From Palaemon carinicauda (taxonomy: Eukaryota; Arthropoda; Malacostraca; Decapoda; Palaemonidae): a stretch of DNA of 64,000 nucleotides. The translations under genes and the position numbers were made by a program. The notes beneath the pieces are model-generated. The model did no database searches and was not told the origin of the DNA. It saw nothing but the letters and a program-made list of their open reading frames with translations. Below, one piece after another: positions 33,877 to 46,646 of the stretch. Location: positions 82,989,439-83,053,438 of the forward strand of contig NC_090729.1 of the NCBI RefSeq assembly GCF_036898095.1, in the 5' to 3' direction. Position 1 is the first letter of the stretch. Each line of letters opens with the position of its first letter.

Positions 33877-34464
33877 TGTACTATTTGTTTGTAAGATATC
33901 TAATGAGTTCGGCATAATACTCACTCGCCTGGAAATAATAATACAGTAGTTAAATCACAGCCTCGTAGCCAATTGTACTATTTGTTTGTAGGATATATGA
34001 GTTGAGCATACTACTCACTCACCTGGAAATAATAATACAGTAGTTAGATGATTATATTAAATCCCAGCCTCGTAGCCAACTTGTCTTCTGAGATGAATGG
34101 GTTATAATCAGAGACAGACTTCTTAAAAGAATACATTTTAATGATACTTGTGATTACATTGCTCTGTGACAGCTAACTCCGAAGTGCGTGTGGAGCGTCA
34201 TAAACAATCTGACAAAACAAAACATTGACAAACAACAAAAGAGCACCGCTCTCAAAAGACTCAAATCCTACTCCAGTACAAAACTATAAAGAATCACATC
34301 CTATCTTTGAGGTAATTAATAAATGCTTGAATCCTAATGCGAAAATAAATCCTTTCACTTATACACAAAGCATAACATGTTTTATCCATGCAATATGATG
34401 CAATGTTGCACAATACATGTAACACTTGAAGTAATACAGTACATTATTACAATAATACATAACA
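33877..34464 (-). repeat. Gypsy-2 LTR2, shared by bodies 1 and 2
   Basis: 588 bp. Begins with a near-tandem duplication of about 98 bp (GCCAATTGTACTATTTG recurs at about 33,969). It is the 5' LTR of body 1 and the 3' LTR of body 2. Confidence 0.9.
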
Positions 34465-34591
34465 GCCTCCCCCTCCCCTTAACGTGACATTGTGAAAATC
34501 TTCATAAATCTATTCGCTCAGGGGGCTTTCCTCTATTAATTCTATTAGAAAGCACTTTAACCTCATCTTATACTGGAACATGAATTGGTTC

Positions 34592-37500
34592 TTAATCTAC
34601 CTTTGATGTTGGAGCATCTTGGTTAATATTTGACTCATTTGACCTAACTACTTCTTTAAGTTTCTCATATCTAACATTCACATGCTCTACTGTATTTTTG
34701 TTTAATGGTTGTAATTGATCAACATGATGTTTTACAACATTATCACCAACACGAACATCATAATGTAAATCTCCTGTCTCTCTTACAATCTCTCCTGGTA
34801 CCCACTTCTCTGGAGTGTTGTACGATCTTACCATGACATCAGATAAAGGTAAAAAAGTCTTACAATAAGGAAGCTTTACTACTTGTTTATACCCTTTATC
34901 TTCTAAATCACTATGCAAACTTGTATACAAAAAATCTAACTTACACCTTAACCTCCTCCCCATCAACAAAATTGAGGGTGTCACGCCTGTTGTGCTGTGC
35001 GGCGTTGTTCTATAAGACAATAAAAACTTTGATACATGTAAAAATATGTTACCTGAATTTGCTTTTCTACACTTCATATTGTGTTTAAACGTTTGAAAAA
35101 ATCTTTCAGCCTCTCCATTGGTAGATGGATAATACGTTGCTGAAAATGTATGTTTTATACCATTGACATTACAAAATTTTTTAAACTCTTATGATGCAAA
35201 TTGTGGACCATTATCTGTAACAATTCTTCCTGGAATACCATGTGTAGAAAAAAAATTTGCATTAACTCTTTTATTGTGGCGTAAGACGTTGTTGTCTTCA
35301 TAGGTATGATTTCTGGCCACTTACTGTAAGCATTTACTACTATCAAAAACAAGTAATTTAAAAAAGGACCTGCAAAAACTATATTCACTCTTTGCCAAGG
35401 ATACCTGGGTATCTCCCACGGGTGCATTCTAGCAAATTGAGGATTGTTCTATTGCATAACACAATTCATACAATTCCTTATATAAAATACCACATCTTTA
35501 TCTACACCTGGCCACCATACAAATGTTCTTGCAATTGACTTTGGTCTTACAATACCTTGGTGATCAGCATGTATTTCAGACAAAACCTTATTCCTCAGTG
35601 AATTAGGAATAACTACCCTTGAACCTCTCATCACTATTCCTTGTGATACACTCAGTTCATACCATATATCCTTATAGGGTTTACAATTTCCCTCTTTTCC
35701 ACATGTCCCTACCTGTCATTAAACTCTCTAAAACCTTACTAAGTACTGGGTCTTTTTTGGTACTGTGTTACATCTTTAGCAGTTATGGGTACATCATATA
35801 CAGAAATTAACAGAACACTGTCATCATACTCCTCTGGAGCTTTGTATACTGGTAATCTGGATAAAGCATCTGCGTTACCCATGTTATATGTTGGACAGTA
35901 TTTTATATCATAGTGGTACGTGGCTAACGTACTTGCCCAACGTTGTAGTCTTGCAGCTACCAACGTAGGCAAACTTGCTTTTGGACACAATATTGCTAAT
36001 AAAGGTTTATGATCTGTAACAAGTGTGAACCTTTTCCTACCATAAAGACACATATGGAATCCTTTAACTCCATAAACTAATGCTAAACCTTCCATTTCTA
36101 TTTGAGAGTAATTCATTTCTGCCTTGTTCAATACTCTATAAGTGAATGCAGTTGATTTTTCTGTTCCATCTGGCATTATAATGAGATAACACTGCACCTA
36201 AACCTATGTTTGATGCATCACACACTAATTTAACTGGTAAAGTCATTTGATAATGTACTAGGAATGTAGGTGATGTTATTTCCTGTTTGATTCTTTCAAA
36301 AGATTCCTGACACTCTTTTGTCCACTTCCATTCTACAACCTTATTCAACAGATTATACAATGAATGTGCAATTGTAGACAAATTCTGAATGAAATTCCCA
36401 TAAAATGTTACTAAACCTGGAAATGATTGTAATTCCTTAATAATTTTTGGCACTTTTGTTGATTGTACAGCTTTAATCTTCTTCTCAGTTTTGTGAATAC
36501 CTTTGCCATTTATTACAAAACCTAAGTATTCCACTGAATCAACTTCTAAAATATATTTGCTCTTATTTACTCTGATATTATATTCCTTCAACTTCTTCAG
36601 AAGTGTTCGCAATCTTTCTCTATGTTCTCTTGTGTCTTTATCAGCAAATAAAATACCATCTATAAAAATGAATACTCCTTGCATTCATGAAAAAATCTTG
36701 TCCATAGTTTGTTGCCATATAGCTGGACTACTTGCAACTCCATAAAGTAATCTCTTTGGTCTAAAAAACCTAAGGATGTATCTACTGTACATAATTCTTG
36801 TGAAGTTTCATCCATGGGAAGCTGTTGAAATGCTTGTCTTAAATCTAATTAAAAAAAAAACACTGCATCCTGACATAGTTGCAAACATGTCTTTCGGATT
36901 TAGTCATGGATGTTAAGCTACTTGCAGTTGTGGATTCAACGTTACTTTGTAATCTCCACATCCTACATCCTGACATAGTTGCAAACATGTTTTTCGGATT
37001 TAGTAATGGATGTTGAGCTACTTGCAGTTGTGGATTCAACGTTACTTTGTAATCTCCGCATAACCTAATCTGTCCACTTTCCTTCACAATAGGTATTAAT
37101 GGTGTAGCCCAATCTGAATATGTAACCTTTTCCCAGGAACCTTAATTTTCTAATCTCCTGATTTCGGTTTCAACTGCACATTTCAATGCATACGGTACTG
37201 GTGTGAGAGCACAAAATCTAAAAGTCAGGTTTCAAAACTAAAATTGCCTTTGCATTCTTTACTGTACATACTTTATTTTCAAAGGTGTCTTGAAACACTG
37301 ATATGATATTATCCACAGATATTTCATTTTTGTGTTCATCTTGTCTACCTATAACCTTCAAAATACTAGGCCGATCTAACTTCAAATACAGTAGCCAATC
37401 TAAACCTAGCAAAGTTTGTCCATTTCCTTTTACTACTGTTAATGGCATTCTCTCTAATTTCTGTTATTTGTACTGTACTTCTACATTCGAAGCACCTATT

Positions 37501-37940
37501 ACCTGAATTTCAAAACCATTATAACCTTTCAAAACTCTATTTGTACCTTCTAATGACAAATTAGGAATGCTTTTAGCAGTTTTCTCAAACATAATTGATA
37601 CAACGGCTGCTATGTCAACTTGCATCAAATTTGTTTTACCATTTGTGATTACTTCTACCATGATATGTTTCTTTGCACCTTTGTTGATGGAATTAATGCG
37701 AAACGCAAAATCAGTTTCTGACCTAACCTGATTATCATGAACATTTTCCGCATTATTCTCTTGACCAATAGTATCAACTGTGGCATTTATTTTCTTTGCG
37801 TACTGTTTAGGGAATCTACAAGCAGTTGCAAAATGACCCATCTTTCTGCAATTCTGGCATGTTTGTCCAGTAGCAGGGCATTTCTTTGCTTCATATGCAA
37901 GATGATCAGTTTTGCCACACCTATAACACTTGGGTTTTTT
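34592..37940 (-). pseudogene. pol: Gypsy-2 body 2 pro-pol
   Basis: Same domain order as body 1. Extra lesions: the RT box reads FIDGILFAD, with the second Asp changed to Gly (codon at 36,655-36,657), and integrase has an in-frame TAA at 35,189-35,191 where body 1 has CAA. The 100-bp RT duplication is at 36,865-37,064. The integrase Glu is kept (NGEAERF). It ends near 34,592 with the C-terminal chromatin/RNA-binding-like tail. Dead. Confidence 0.9.
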
Positions 37941-38637
37941 TCCTGTTGTTTCTGTGTATAGGCCTGATTCTGATATTCATGAACATTAGTGTTTGGCACT
38001 TTTCTATGACTAGGCTTTGACATATTCCTTCTCTGATTCTCATTGTTTTTCCACTTAGAACCTGCTGTATTAATTTTAGAATTTTCCATTCTAATGCTTG
38101 TAGAACTACCTATTATTTTACTCTGCCCATTTGATGTTCCTAAAGCTTTCCTGTTATTAATACCATCTCTAATGTTTAATCTTTAACTTGCAATAATTTC
38201 TTTTTTAGCTCTTGTAATGTGCAATGTGCAATAACTTTATATATGATAACAGTTTCTAACTCTAGAAATTCACATGAAACACCTAAATTCTTTAGTCTAG
38301 TCACAAATGCATCTAAACTTTCATTTTCTTTCTGATACGCCTGTGCAGTAAATTGGTATCTTTCAAAAACATTATTGACCTGAGGAGCAGAATATATGGT
38401 AAGAGCCTTAATTGCAGCTTCACTTGTGTCATCTGTAGGCTGTAATGTCTTAAACACTTCCCGAACTTCCCTACCTGCTGTATGAAGTAATAATGCCTTC
38501 TTTTGGGCATCTTTTGTGTTCCCTAATGCTTCTAAATAAATCTTAAATCCCTCACACCACTGTTGCCATTGTGTTGCAACAGAATTTGGCTCAGCTGGGA
38601 TGCTAAATCGTTCAGGATGTTCAATGTCAAGGGGCAT
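37935..38637 (-). pseudogene. gag: Gypsy-2 body 2 gag
   Basis: Capsid-like frame from the ATG at 38,637, nearly identical to bodies 1 and 3. Stop after KD and frameshift before the linker as in body 1. Zinc knuckles follow in the -1 frame after the A-run at 37,934-37,941. Confidence 0.85.
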
Positions 38638-38911
38638 TTTGATTCTTACCTAATACCTACAATAGGTTACTGTTCTGGAGTCACTTTGTATCCTACCTTT
38701 TTTTGTATCCTACCCAACCCTAAAAAAACTTACTTCTTTTGTTTGCTTGCTATGATGAAATTCCTCCATTCTGTTGCTTGGGAAATCTTCATTGAGCTTT
38801 TTCTCCTCTTGTCTGTGGATCTACAAAACCTCCATTTCCTCTGATGGTCATCAATCTGCAAACGCCCCAATATTTCTTCTGTGTGTGTTCGTCCTTCTGG
38901 TCGTCGCCAAT
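38638..38911 (-). other. Gypsy-2 body 2 leader
   Basis: Untranslated, with a candidate primer-binding site at about 38,892-38,909. No gene. Confidence 0.6.
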
Positions 38912-39498
38912 TGTACTATTTGTTTGTAGGATATCTAATGAGTTCGGCATAATACTCACTCGCCTGGAAATAATAATACAGTAGTTAAATCACAGCCTCG
39001 TAGCCAATTGTACTATTTGTTTGTAGGATATATGAGTTGAGCATACTACTCACTCACCTGGAAATAATAATACAGTAGTTAGATGATTATATTAAATCCC
39101 AGCCTCGTAGCCAACTTGTCTTCTGAGATGAATGGGTTATAATCAGAGACAGACTTCTAAAAAGAATACATTTTAATGATACTTGTGATTACATTGCTCT
39201 GTGACAGCTAACTCCGAAGTGCGTGTGGAGCGTCATAAACAATCTGACAAAACAAAACATTGACAAACAACAAAAGAACACCGCTCTCAAAAGATTCAAA
39301 TCCTACTCCAGTACAAACTATAAAGAATCACATTCTATCTTTTAGGTAATTAATAAATGCTTGAATCCTAATGCGAAAATAAATCCTTTCACTTATACAC
39401 AAAGCATAACATGTTTTATCCATGCAATATGATGCAATGTTGCACAATACATGTAACACTTGAAGTAATACAGTACATTATTACAATAATACATAACA
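38912..39498 (-). repeat. Gypsy-2 LTR3, shared by bodies 2 and 3
   Basis: 587 bp, nearly identical to LTR2, with the internal duplication. Confidence 0.9.
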
Positions 39499-39625
39499 GC
39501 CTCCCCCTCCCCTTAACGTGACATTGTGAAAATCTTTATAAATCTATTCGCTCAGGGGGCTTTCCTCTATTAATTCTATCAGAAAGCACTTTAACCTCAT
39601 CTTATACTGGAACATGAATTGGTTC

Positions 39626-42026
39626 TTAATCTACCTTTGATGTTGGAGCATCTTGGTTAATATTTGACTCATTTGACCTAACTACTTCTTTAAGTTTCTC
39701 ATATCTAACATTCACATGCTCTACTGTATTTTTGTTTAATGGTTGTAATTGATCAACATGATGTTTTACAACATGATCACCAACACGAACATCATAATGT
39801 AAATTTCCAATCTCTCTTACAATCTCTCCTGGTACCCACTTCTCTGGAGTGTTGTACGATCTTACCATGACATCAGATAAAGGTAAAAAAGTCTTACATT
39901 AGGAAGCTTTACTACTTGTTTATACCCTTTATCTTCTAAATCACTATGCAAACTTGTATACAAAAATCTAACTTACACCTTAACCTCCTACCCATCAACA
40001 AAATTGAGGGTGTCACGCCTGTTGTGCTGTGCGGCGTTGTTCTATAAGACAATAAAAACTTTGATACATGTAAAAATATGTTACCTGAATTTGCTTTTCT
40101 ACACTTCATATTGTGTTTAAACGTTTGAAAAAATCTTTCAGCCTCTCCATTGGTAGATGGATAATACGTTGCTGAAAATGTATGCTTTATACCATTGACA
40201 TTACAAAATTCTTCAAACTCTTATGAGGCAAATTGTGGACCATTATCTGTAACAATTCTTCCTGGAATACCATGTGTAGAAAAAAAATTTGCATTAACTC
40301 TTTTATTGTGGCGTAAGACGTTGTTGTCTTCATAGGTATGATTTCTGGCCACTTACTGTAAGCATTTACTACTATAAAAAACAAGTAATTTTAAAAAGGA
40401 CCTGCAAAAACTATATTCACTCTTTGCGAAGGATACCTGGGTATCTCCCACGGGTGCATTCTAGCAAATTGAGGATTATTCTATTGCATAACACAATTCA
40501 TACAATTCCTTATATAAAATACCACATCTTTATCTACACCTGGCCACCATACAAATGTTCTTGCAATTGACTTTGGTCTTACAATACCTTGGTGATCAGC
40601 ATGTATTTATGACAAAACCTTATTCCTCAGTGAATTAGGAATAACTACCCTTGAACCTCTCATCACTATTCCTTGTGATACACTCAGTTCATACCATATA
40701 TCCTTATAGGGTTTACAATTTCCCTCTTTTCCACATGTCCCTACCTGTCATTAAACTCTCTAAAACCTTACTAAGTACTGGGTCTCTTTTGGTACTGTGT
40801 GCTACATCTTTAGCAGTTATGGGTACATCATATACAGAAATTAACAGAACACTGTCATCATACTCCTCTGGAGCTTTGTATACTGGTAATCTGGATAAAG
40901 CATCTGCGTTACCCATGTTATATGTTGGACAGTATTTTATATCATATTGGTACGCGGCTAACGTAATTGCCCAACGTTGTAGTCTTGCAGCTACCAACGT
41001 AGGCAAACTTGCTTTTGGACACAATATTGCTAATAAAGGTTTATGATCTGTATCAATTGTGAACCTTTTCCTACCATAAAGACACATATGGAATCCTTTA
41101 ACTCCATAAACTAATGCTAAACCTCCTATTTCTATTTGAGAGTAATTCATTTTTGCCTTGTTCAATACTCTATAAGTGAATGCAGTTGATTTTTCTGTTC
41201 CATCTGGCATTATAATGAGATAACACTGCACCTAAACCTATGTTTGATGCATCACACACTAATTTAACTGGTAAAGTCATTTGATAATGTACTAGGAATG
41301 TAGGTGATGTTATTTCCTGTTTGATTCTTTCAAAAGATTCCTGACACTCTTTTGTCCACTTCCATTCTACAACCTTATTCAACAGATTATACAATGAATG
41401 TGCAATTGTAGACAAATTCTGAATGAAATTCCCATAAAATGTTACTAAACCTGGAAATAATTGTAATTCCTTAACATTTTTTGGCTCTCTTGTTGATTGT
41501 ACAGCTTTAATCTTCTTCTCAGTTTTGTGAATACCTTTGCCATTTATTACAAAACCTAAGTATTCCACTGAATCAACTTCTAAAATATATTTGCTCTTAT
41601 TTACTCTGATATTATATTCCTTCAACTTCTTCAGAAGTGTTAGCAATCTTTCTCTATGTTCTCTTGTGTCTTTATCAGCAAATAAAATACCATCTATAAA
41701 AATGAATACTCCTTGCATTCATGAAAAAATCTTGTCCATAGTTTGTTGCCATATAGCTGGACTACTTGCAACTCCATAAAGTAATCTCTTTGGTCTAAAC
41801 AAACCTAAGGATGTATCTACTGTACATAATTCTTGTGAAGTTTCATCCATGGGAAGCTGTTGAAATGCTTGTCCTAAATCTAATTAAAAAAAAAAAACAC
41901 TGCATCCTGACATAGTTGCAAACATGTCCTTCGGATTTAGTAATGGATGTTAAGCTACTTGCAGTTGTGGATTCAACGTTACTTTGTAATCTCCACATCC
42001 TGCATCCTGACATAGTTGCAAACATG
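39626..42026 (-). pseudogene. pol: Gypsy-2 body 3 pol, 3' part
   Basis: RNase H, integrase and most of RT. Carries FIDGILFAD (41,689-41,691) and the integrase TAA (40,221-40,223), like body 2. Interrupted inside the second unit of the RT duplication by DIRS-B; the 5' part resumes at 50,841. Confidence 0.9.
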
Positions 42027-42042
42027 TTTTTGGGCTCAAGCC

Positions 42043-42385
42043 ATGGCGTCCTGATGGAAGGTTCCTTTTTTGTAGCTTCCTTGGGTAAATAACTACTAAG
42101 ATATTCCCAGAGAATTTAACCACAGGTTATCACAGAATTCTAACTTCTGGAGCGAGTATCCTAAAGGTTTCCCTTTTAAGACATCGTATATCAACAGGGG
42201 ACGCATGTATTAACGTGCCACATAGCTATCTACACCCCGAACAGAGTTAATGCTTTGGTGTGTAAGGGCGGAGAATAGCTGGGAGCCGTTCCATAGCTAA
42301 TCTCATCCGTGGCTACTTTTGGTACTCTAGACGTAAACAAACGGGCGCCATTGCTTAAATGATGTCACGACCGTCTTCATCCTTC
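42043..42385. repeat. DIRS-B left inverted terminal repeat
   Basis: Pairs with about 50,455-50,796. Terminus GGGCTCAAGCCATGGCG. Confidence 0.9.
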
Positions 42386-42451
42386 GCTTAGTAGCTTGCC
42401 TTACTAGTCGGACTTTTCCCTGTGCGTACTTTATCGTCTTGCATCTTTATC

Positions 42452-42526
42452 ATGTCGCTACCTTCGGCCTCGCCTTCTTCTGGAAAGTTGAGTACAAGGT
42501 TCCAGTATTGTTTAGTTAAGCTCTGA
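42452..42526 (+). CDS. conserved short leader frame of DIRS-B
   Basis: 24 codons starting MSLPSASPSSGKLS. See the counterpart in DIRS-A. Either an upstream ORF or the first exon of gag. Confidence 0.4.
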   Translation: MSLPSASPSSGKLSTRFQYCLVKL

Positions 42527-43859
42527 CCGTAAAGTAAATATTACTTTCCGAGATATTTGTTGTTTTGTGGCAGAGCTGTGCCTCTACCGGACCCGCCATT
42601 TTATGGCGTCGTTGTTGTTCTGCATGCCTTATTTAGTTAGACACAACAACGCTTCTGGCCTTATTTACTAATCGATAATATTAGTTTATTTAGTCTTCAT
42701 AGCTAGGAACTTTTATATCGTGTTTTGACGCTTTTTTACCGGTCATCGATTGACCCCATACTAGTTGGCTACTATAGCCCCCAGGCCAGAGCACCTATAT
42801 TAGTGTTCATGCATGATTTTATCAGTGATCCTAGGCTTACTTATGAAGATAGTGGCATTATTTTACAATACTATTGACTCTGATGCAAGTGTTTTCGCCT
42901 TCAGGGACCATATAGGGGATAGGTTAGTTAGTGTGCCTTCCTAACCTAACCTACATGTAGGACCCCTATATGCTTCCTTCATCCCCCTGCCCTTGGGCAT
43001 TCCCTCTGTGTAGCCTTGCTCCCCCTACCACGTAAGGGGATCAAGCTCTTATCAGAGTATGTTATCGCCTCTCTGTCCTCCCTAAGGGAATGAACCCCCC
43101 TTAGGGTTGCGCCTGAGAGTGAGGAACGGCTAGTCTTTCCTCTATTGCTAGGACTAAGTCTACGACTTTCCTGCGATAGCGATATGTCTTCTATCCTTCC
43201 TAGTTCAGGACGTACATCCCTGCTCTAGGTTAGGTTTTGGAAGAGTTTATTCTGTTCCTTGCTGAAACTGTACCCATGCACCGTTTCAGTCAGGCTGCCT
43301 TACCTTAGGTTAGGGAGTGTCCTCCCTTCCTTAGTGGCCGCTCTGGTACAGAACCCCTTCCATGGAAGACCCTTCTCTTCTCCCCTCCCCACCTATCGCT
43401 TGTATAGCCTAGCCTATACTTAGGTTAGTCTATACCCATCTGTCCCCTGTCCTACAACTCCTCCTTAGGGTGGAGTGATAGGGCTACCTTGAGCTTCTGT
43501 GTACAGTCCGCTCTGGTACATATACCCTTCATAGTGTCATATGGGGTTAGCCACTGGATGTGTTCTGTATGCAGGGGTCTCCCCCCCCCCTTTTTGGGTG
43601 TCCCCTAGCCCTCCCTTGGGCTACCCTAGCTCCCGGTTCTCTGCGGCCCCTGCTTCTGGGTGATAGAGTCAGCCTCTATCATGGGTACACCCTCTCAGGG
43701 GGGATGTCTGGGAGTCCATGGACGGACCCCCCTACATCCCTCCCTCTGTCTCTTTCACTATCCGGGTGCCGGTCCCTTGCCGCCTCCACTGTCGGCGATA
43801 CCCACCTCCTACCTTGGTGACTCACCCCATATCCCCATGGCCGCCAGTCCTCCGTGTGC
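42527..43859 (+). other. DIRS-B leader, non-coding
   Basis: No gene. Composition moves from AT-rich to GC-rich toward the right; C-run near 43,577. Confidence 0.5.
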
Positions 43860-44175
43860 CAGGGGACTGCCGCCTGCCGCCGGCTTCCAGCCGATGGCTC
43901 GCCCCCTTCCTCATAGCTTGGTCGTCCGCCCGCCGGCCGGCCCCCGGAGTGCCGGAATCCACTGCCGGCAACCCGGTTCTGCTATAACCATCCTTGTTCC
44001 TGTCACCAATCCGGCAACCTCCGGCCGCCGCTCCCTCTGCCGGCGTGCCGCCGCTGTGCCGGCGGCCGCCTCCCTGGTATTACTCTTGACTTTTATATTG
44101 TCTGTCCTAATGCCAAAAACTCTGCTGGAGCGGCCTCCGGCGTGCCGGAGGTCTGCCGGAACCTTCCGGAGGCGT
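43860..44175. repeat. GCCGGC-rich tract in DIRS-B leader
   Basis: Shorter and more irregular than in DIRS-A: about a dozen GCCGGC/CCGGC cores between 43,875 and 44,170. Confidence 0.7.
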
Positions 44176-44687
44176 CAAGACGACTTGCACCCCCTTCTAC
44201 TAGCTATCATCTAATACTGATAGCCCTACACTGCAACCAGATGGCTTGTTTACGTAAATCGATCAGTACCTTAGTACTGTTCTACTGGTAATCATGCTGT
44301 CTTCTTGCATTTTACAGATTTCCAGCATGCTGCCTGTATCTTAGCGCGGCTGGTTGCCGGAAGCAGTTACCCTTTGCGATCCTTTAGCCCCCTAATTTGG
44401 GACTGAGTGGCCTCAGTCCCAACCTTATCCTTGACAATTCCTATGGAATTCCATTTGCCCTATGGACTTCTACTGGAATTCTATCCTGTGCCTTCGACCA
44501 CCTCGGATTATACAAGGATAAAGCTTACGGTAACCAGCCGGGCGGGATGCACGGAGTATGTTTCTTTCCTATCTCAATCCTCTGTGCATCACACCCTTTA
44601 TCAAGTTAAAGTTAATGATTAATATTAACCTAGTTTAAGAGCCATTCTTATGACTCCCCCCATACTCATTTTCTCTTTCTTCCACAG
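44176..44687 (+). promoter_or_regulatory. DIRS-B leader end with splice acceptor
   Basis: AT-rich, then a pyrimidine tract ending TCTTCCACAG at 44,687 just before GAG GAG CAG ATG. Confidence 0.6.
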
Positions 44688-46646
44688 GAGGAGCAGATGA
44701 AGTGTGACTTCGACTTCTGCTCTGTGAAACGCCCGCACTTCTACGGGCATACGGCTTGCAGGACTCACGCCCCTTGTGCTAACAAGAAAGGGGATTTGAA
44801 ATTCTGGGACCCGCTGAACTATACGGTCTGCCAGGCTCACCTAGTTGATGCCTTCCATAACCCTCCCTCAGCGGAGGTCAGGGACACTTCTCGGGATAAG
44901 CTACGCAAGTGGGTGCGTGGCTTCCAAAAGATTGCCACCGGACCGTACCTGGCCACTGAAGAAATGAGGTCTCTTTTGTTCCCAAAGGCCTCCCCTGATT
45001 CTGTGGTGCCCAAAGATTCGATCCCCACTGTCCAAATTACGGTGGAACCAGACGTAGTCATGGCCCAGTCCATGCACGAGTGCCACCTGGATTCCGAGGA
45101 CGACGAACACATGTCGGATATTTCGGAGGGCACGGAGAAGACCCTTATGGCTCAAGGTGCGGAAGATGATGAGGACCAGGTGGAATACACCGAGTCGGAG
45201 CAAGAGGTCGCTCCTCCTTCCATCACCGCCCCTACTCCTACACCGACGGAAGTGTCTCTCCCGTCTACCTCCGCTACCCCGGAACCCATGCCATCCGCCC
45301 AAGAGATGTTCCGGATGATCAAAGCCATCATGGACGACAGGCTGAAAGAAAATCAGGAGTTCATCAGGTCCATGATAGGATCCAAAAAACCAAAGAAGAT
45401 CTCGGTTAAGGATCTCCCCGCTTGCTCACACGCCAACCCATGGAGGTATGCTGAGCATATGGTTATCACGACCGGCAGGATCTTCGTCAGCGACAAGATC
45501 GGCACGGTCCCCCTGGAAGACATGGAGTTCTTCCCAAACTTCGAGGCCTACCCGGACTGTTACGTCCGGCTTCGTTCTGAACCTGCCTCTAAAGAAGAGA
45601 CCGAACCAAAGGAGGAGATAGTGTTCGATCTCGCGAAGGCCCAGGCTATGCTAGCCAATACGTTTAAAAGTAGGGGTTTTACCTGCTCTAAGCTTCCGGC
45701 CCTGAGCAAGAAGCACCCTACCTACGTCGCACCCGACGAAGCAGTCCTTCCATTCATGGAAAAGGCCTTCGCTGCGTGCCTCAAGGCTGTGGAAGAGGGA
45801 AAAGCCTGCCCTGCACTGGAGGAGTGCAGACCCTTCTCCATAGTGACTCCCCCCAACGCTCGACACTGGAAGGACATCCAGCATACTTTCGTGGTGGGAA
45901 AGCTAGATCCTGACGTCGCCGGACGTCAGTTTAATGAAGACCTCCCGAAACTCAACGATCACCTCCTTCGTCGGGAACAAGATACGAAGGAGAGGCTCGC
46001 AGCATCCATGTCCCACCAGGTCCAACTTGATATCATGGCCTGTGACACCAGAGTACCAGACCACTACATGGTACTCGCCAAATCCCACATGGCAACACTG
46101 GTGAAGGATATGTACCACTTCATGAAAGCTCGGAGAGCCTGTCGTGAATTCGTGTTCGCAGGTGCCACTGTGGAACACGAACCCCGGAGGCTGATTTCCT
46201 CCAACATCTGGGGTAAACACCTCTTTCCTTCTGACCTTGTGAAGGAGATCACCGACAAAGCTGCCACGGAGAATAGGAACCTTCTCCACAAGTGGGGCAT
46301 GTCAAAAAAGAGGAAATCCTCTCAGGACGACGGACCTCAACCTAAGAGGAAATCCTCCAAACAGAAACCCCAGCAGTGTCAACCAAGACGACAGTTTCCG
46401 GGACCCGCTACTCCCCAAGTGGCAGCTCAGCCACAGCCGACCTTTCAGCTGGTCACCCAACCGGTCTTGTCACAGTCACCGGTTTTCACCCCTGCTTTCG
46501 AGCAACAGACGACTACCTTTCGTCCCAAAGGTAGAGGCTCAAGCAGAGGTGCAAGCAGAGACGCGTCTCGCCGTCCCTCCAGAGGCAGAGGAGGAAAGGG
46601 AGCTAGCGGCCGAGGCAGTAAGCCCTCGGGACACCAGAAGCAATGA
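44688..46646 (+). CDS. gag: DIRS-B Gag, intact
   Basis: 653 codons from the acceptor; ATG at 44,697. N-terminal Cys/His module (residues 3-50: KCDFDFC, GHTACRTHAPC, then TVC), an acidic and Ser/Thr/Pro-rich stretch (about 110-200), a conserved core with KDLPACSHANPWRYAEHM and YPDCYVRLRSEPASKEE, a helical region with RRACREFVF, and an Arg/Gly-rich tail (GRGSSRGASRDASRRPSRGR) that fits nucleic-acid binding. No classical CCHC knuckle. The tail overlaps the RT frame (+1) by about 98 bases. Forms the particle that packages element RNA, by analogy with other retroelements. The only undamaged gag of the four copies. Confidence 0.9.
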   Translation, partial: EEQMKCDFDFCSVKRPHFYGHTACRTHAPCANKKGDLKFWDPLNYTVCQAHLVDAFHNPPSAEVRDTSRDKLRKWVRGFQKIATGPYLATEEMRSLLFPKASPDSVVPKDSIPTVQITVEPDVVMAQSMHECHLDSEDDEHMSDISEGTEKTLMAQGAEDDEDQVEYTESEQEVAPPSITAPTPTPTEVSLPSTSATPEPMPSAQEMFRMIKAIMDDRLKENQEFIRSMIGSKKPKKISVKDLPACSHANPWRYAEHMVITTGRIFVSDKIGTVPLEDMEFFPNFEAYPDCYVRLRSEPASKEETEPKEEIVFDLAKAQAMLANTFKSRGFTCSKLPALSKKHPTYVAPDEAVLPFMEKAFAACLKAVEEGKACPALEECRPFSIVTPPNARHWKDIQHTFVVGKLDPDVAGRQFNEDLPKLNDHLLRREQDTKERLAASMSHQVQLDIMACDTRVPDHYMVLAKSHMATLVKDMYHFMKARRACREFVFAGATVEHEPRRLISSNIWGKHLFPSDLVKEITDKAATENRNLLHKWGMSKKRKSSQDDGPQPKRKSSKQKPQQCQPRRQFPGPATPQVAAQPQPTFQLVTQPVLSQSPVFTPAFEQQTTTFRPKGRGSSRGASRDASRRPSRGRGGKGASGRGSKPSGHQKQ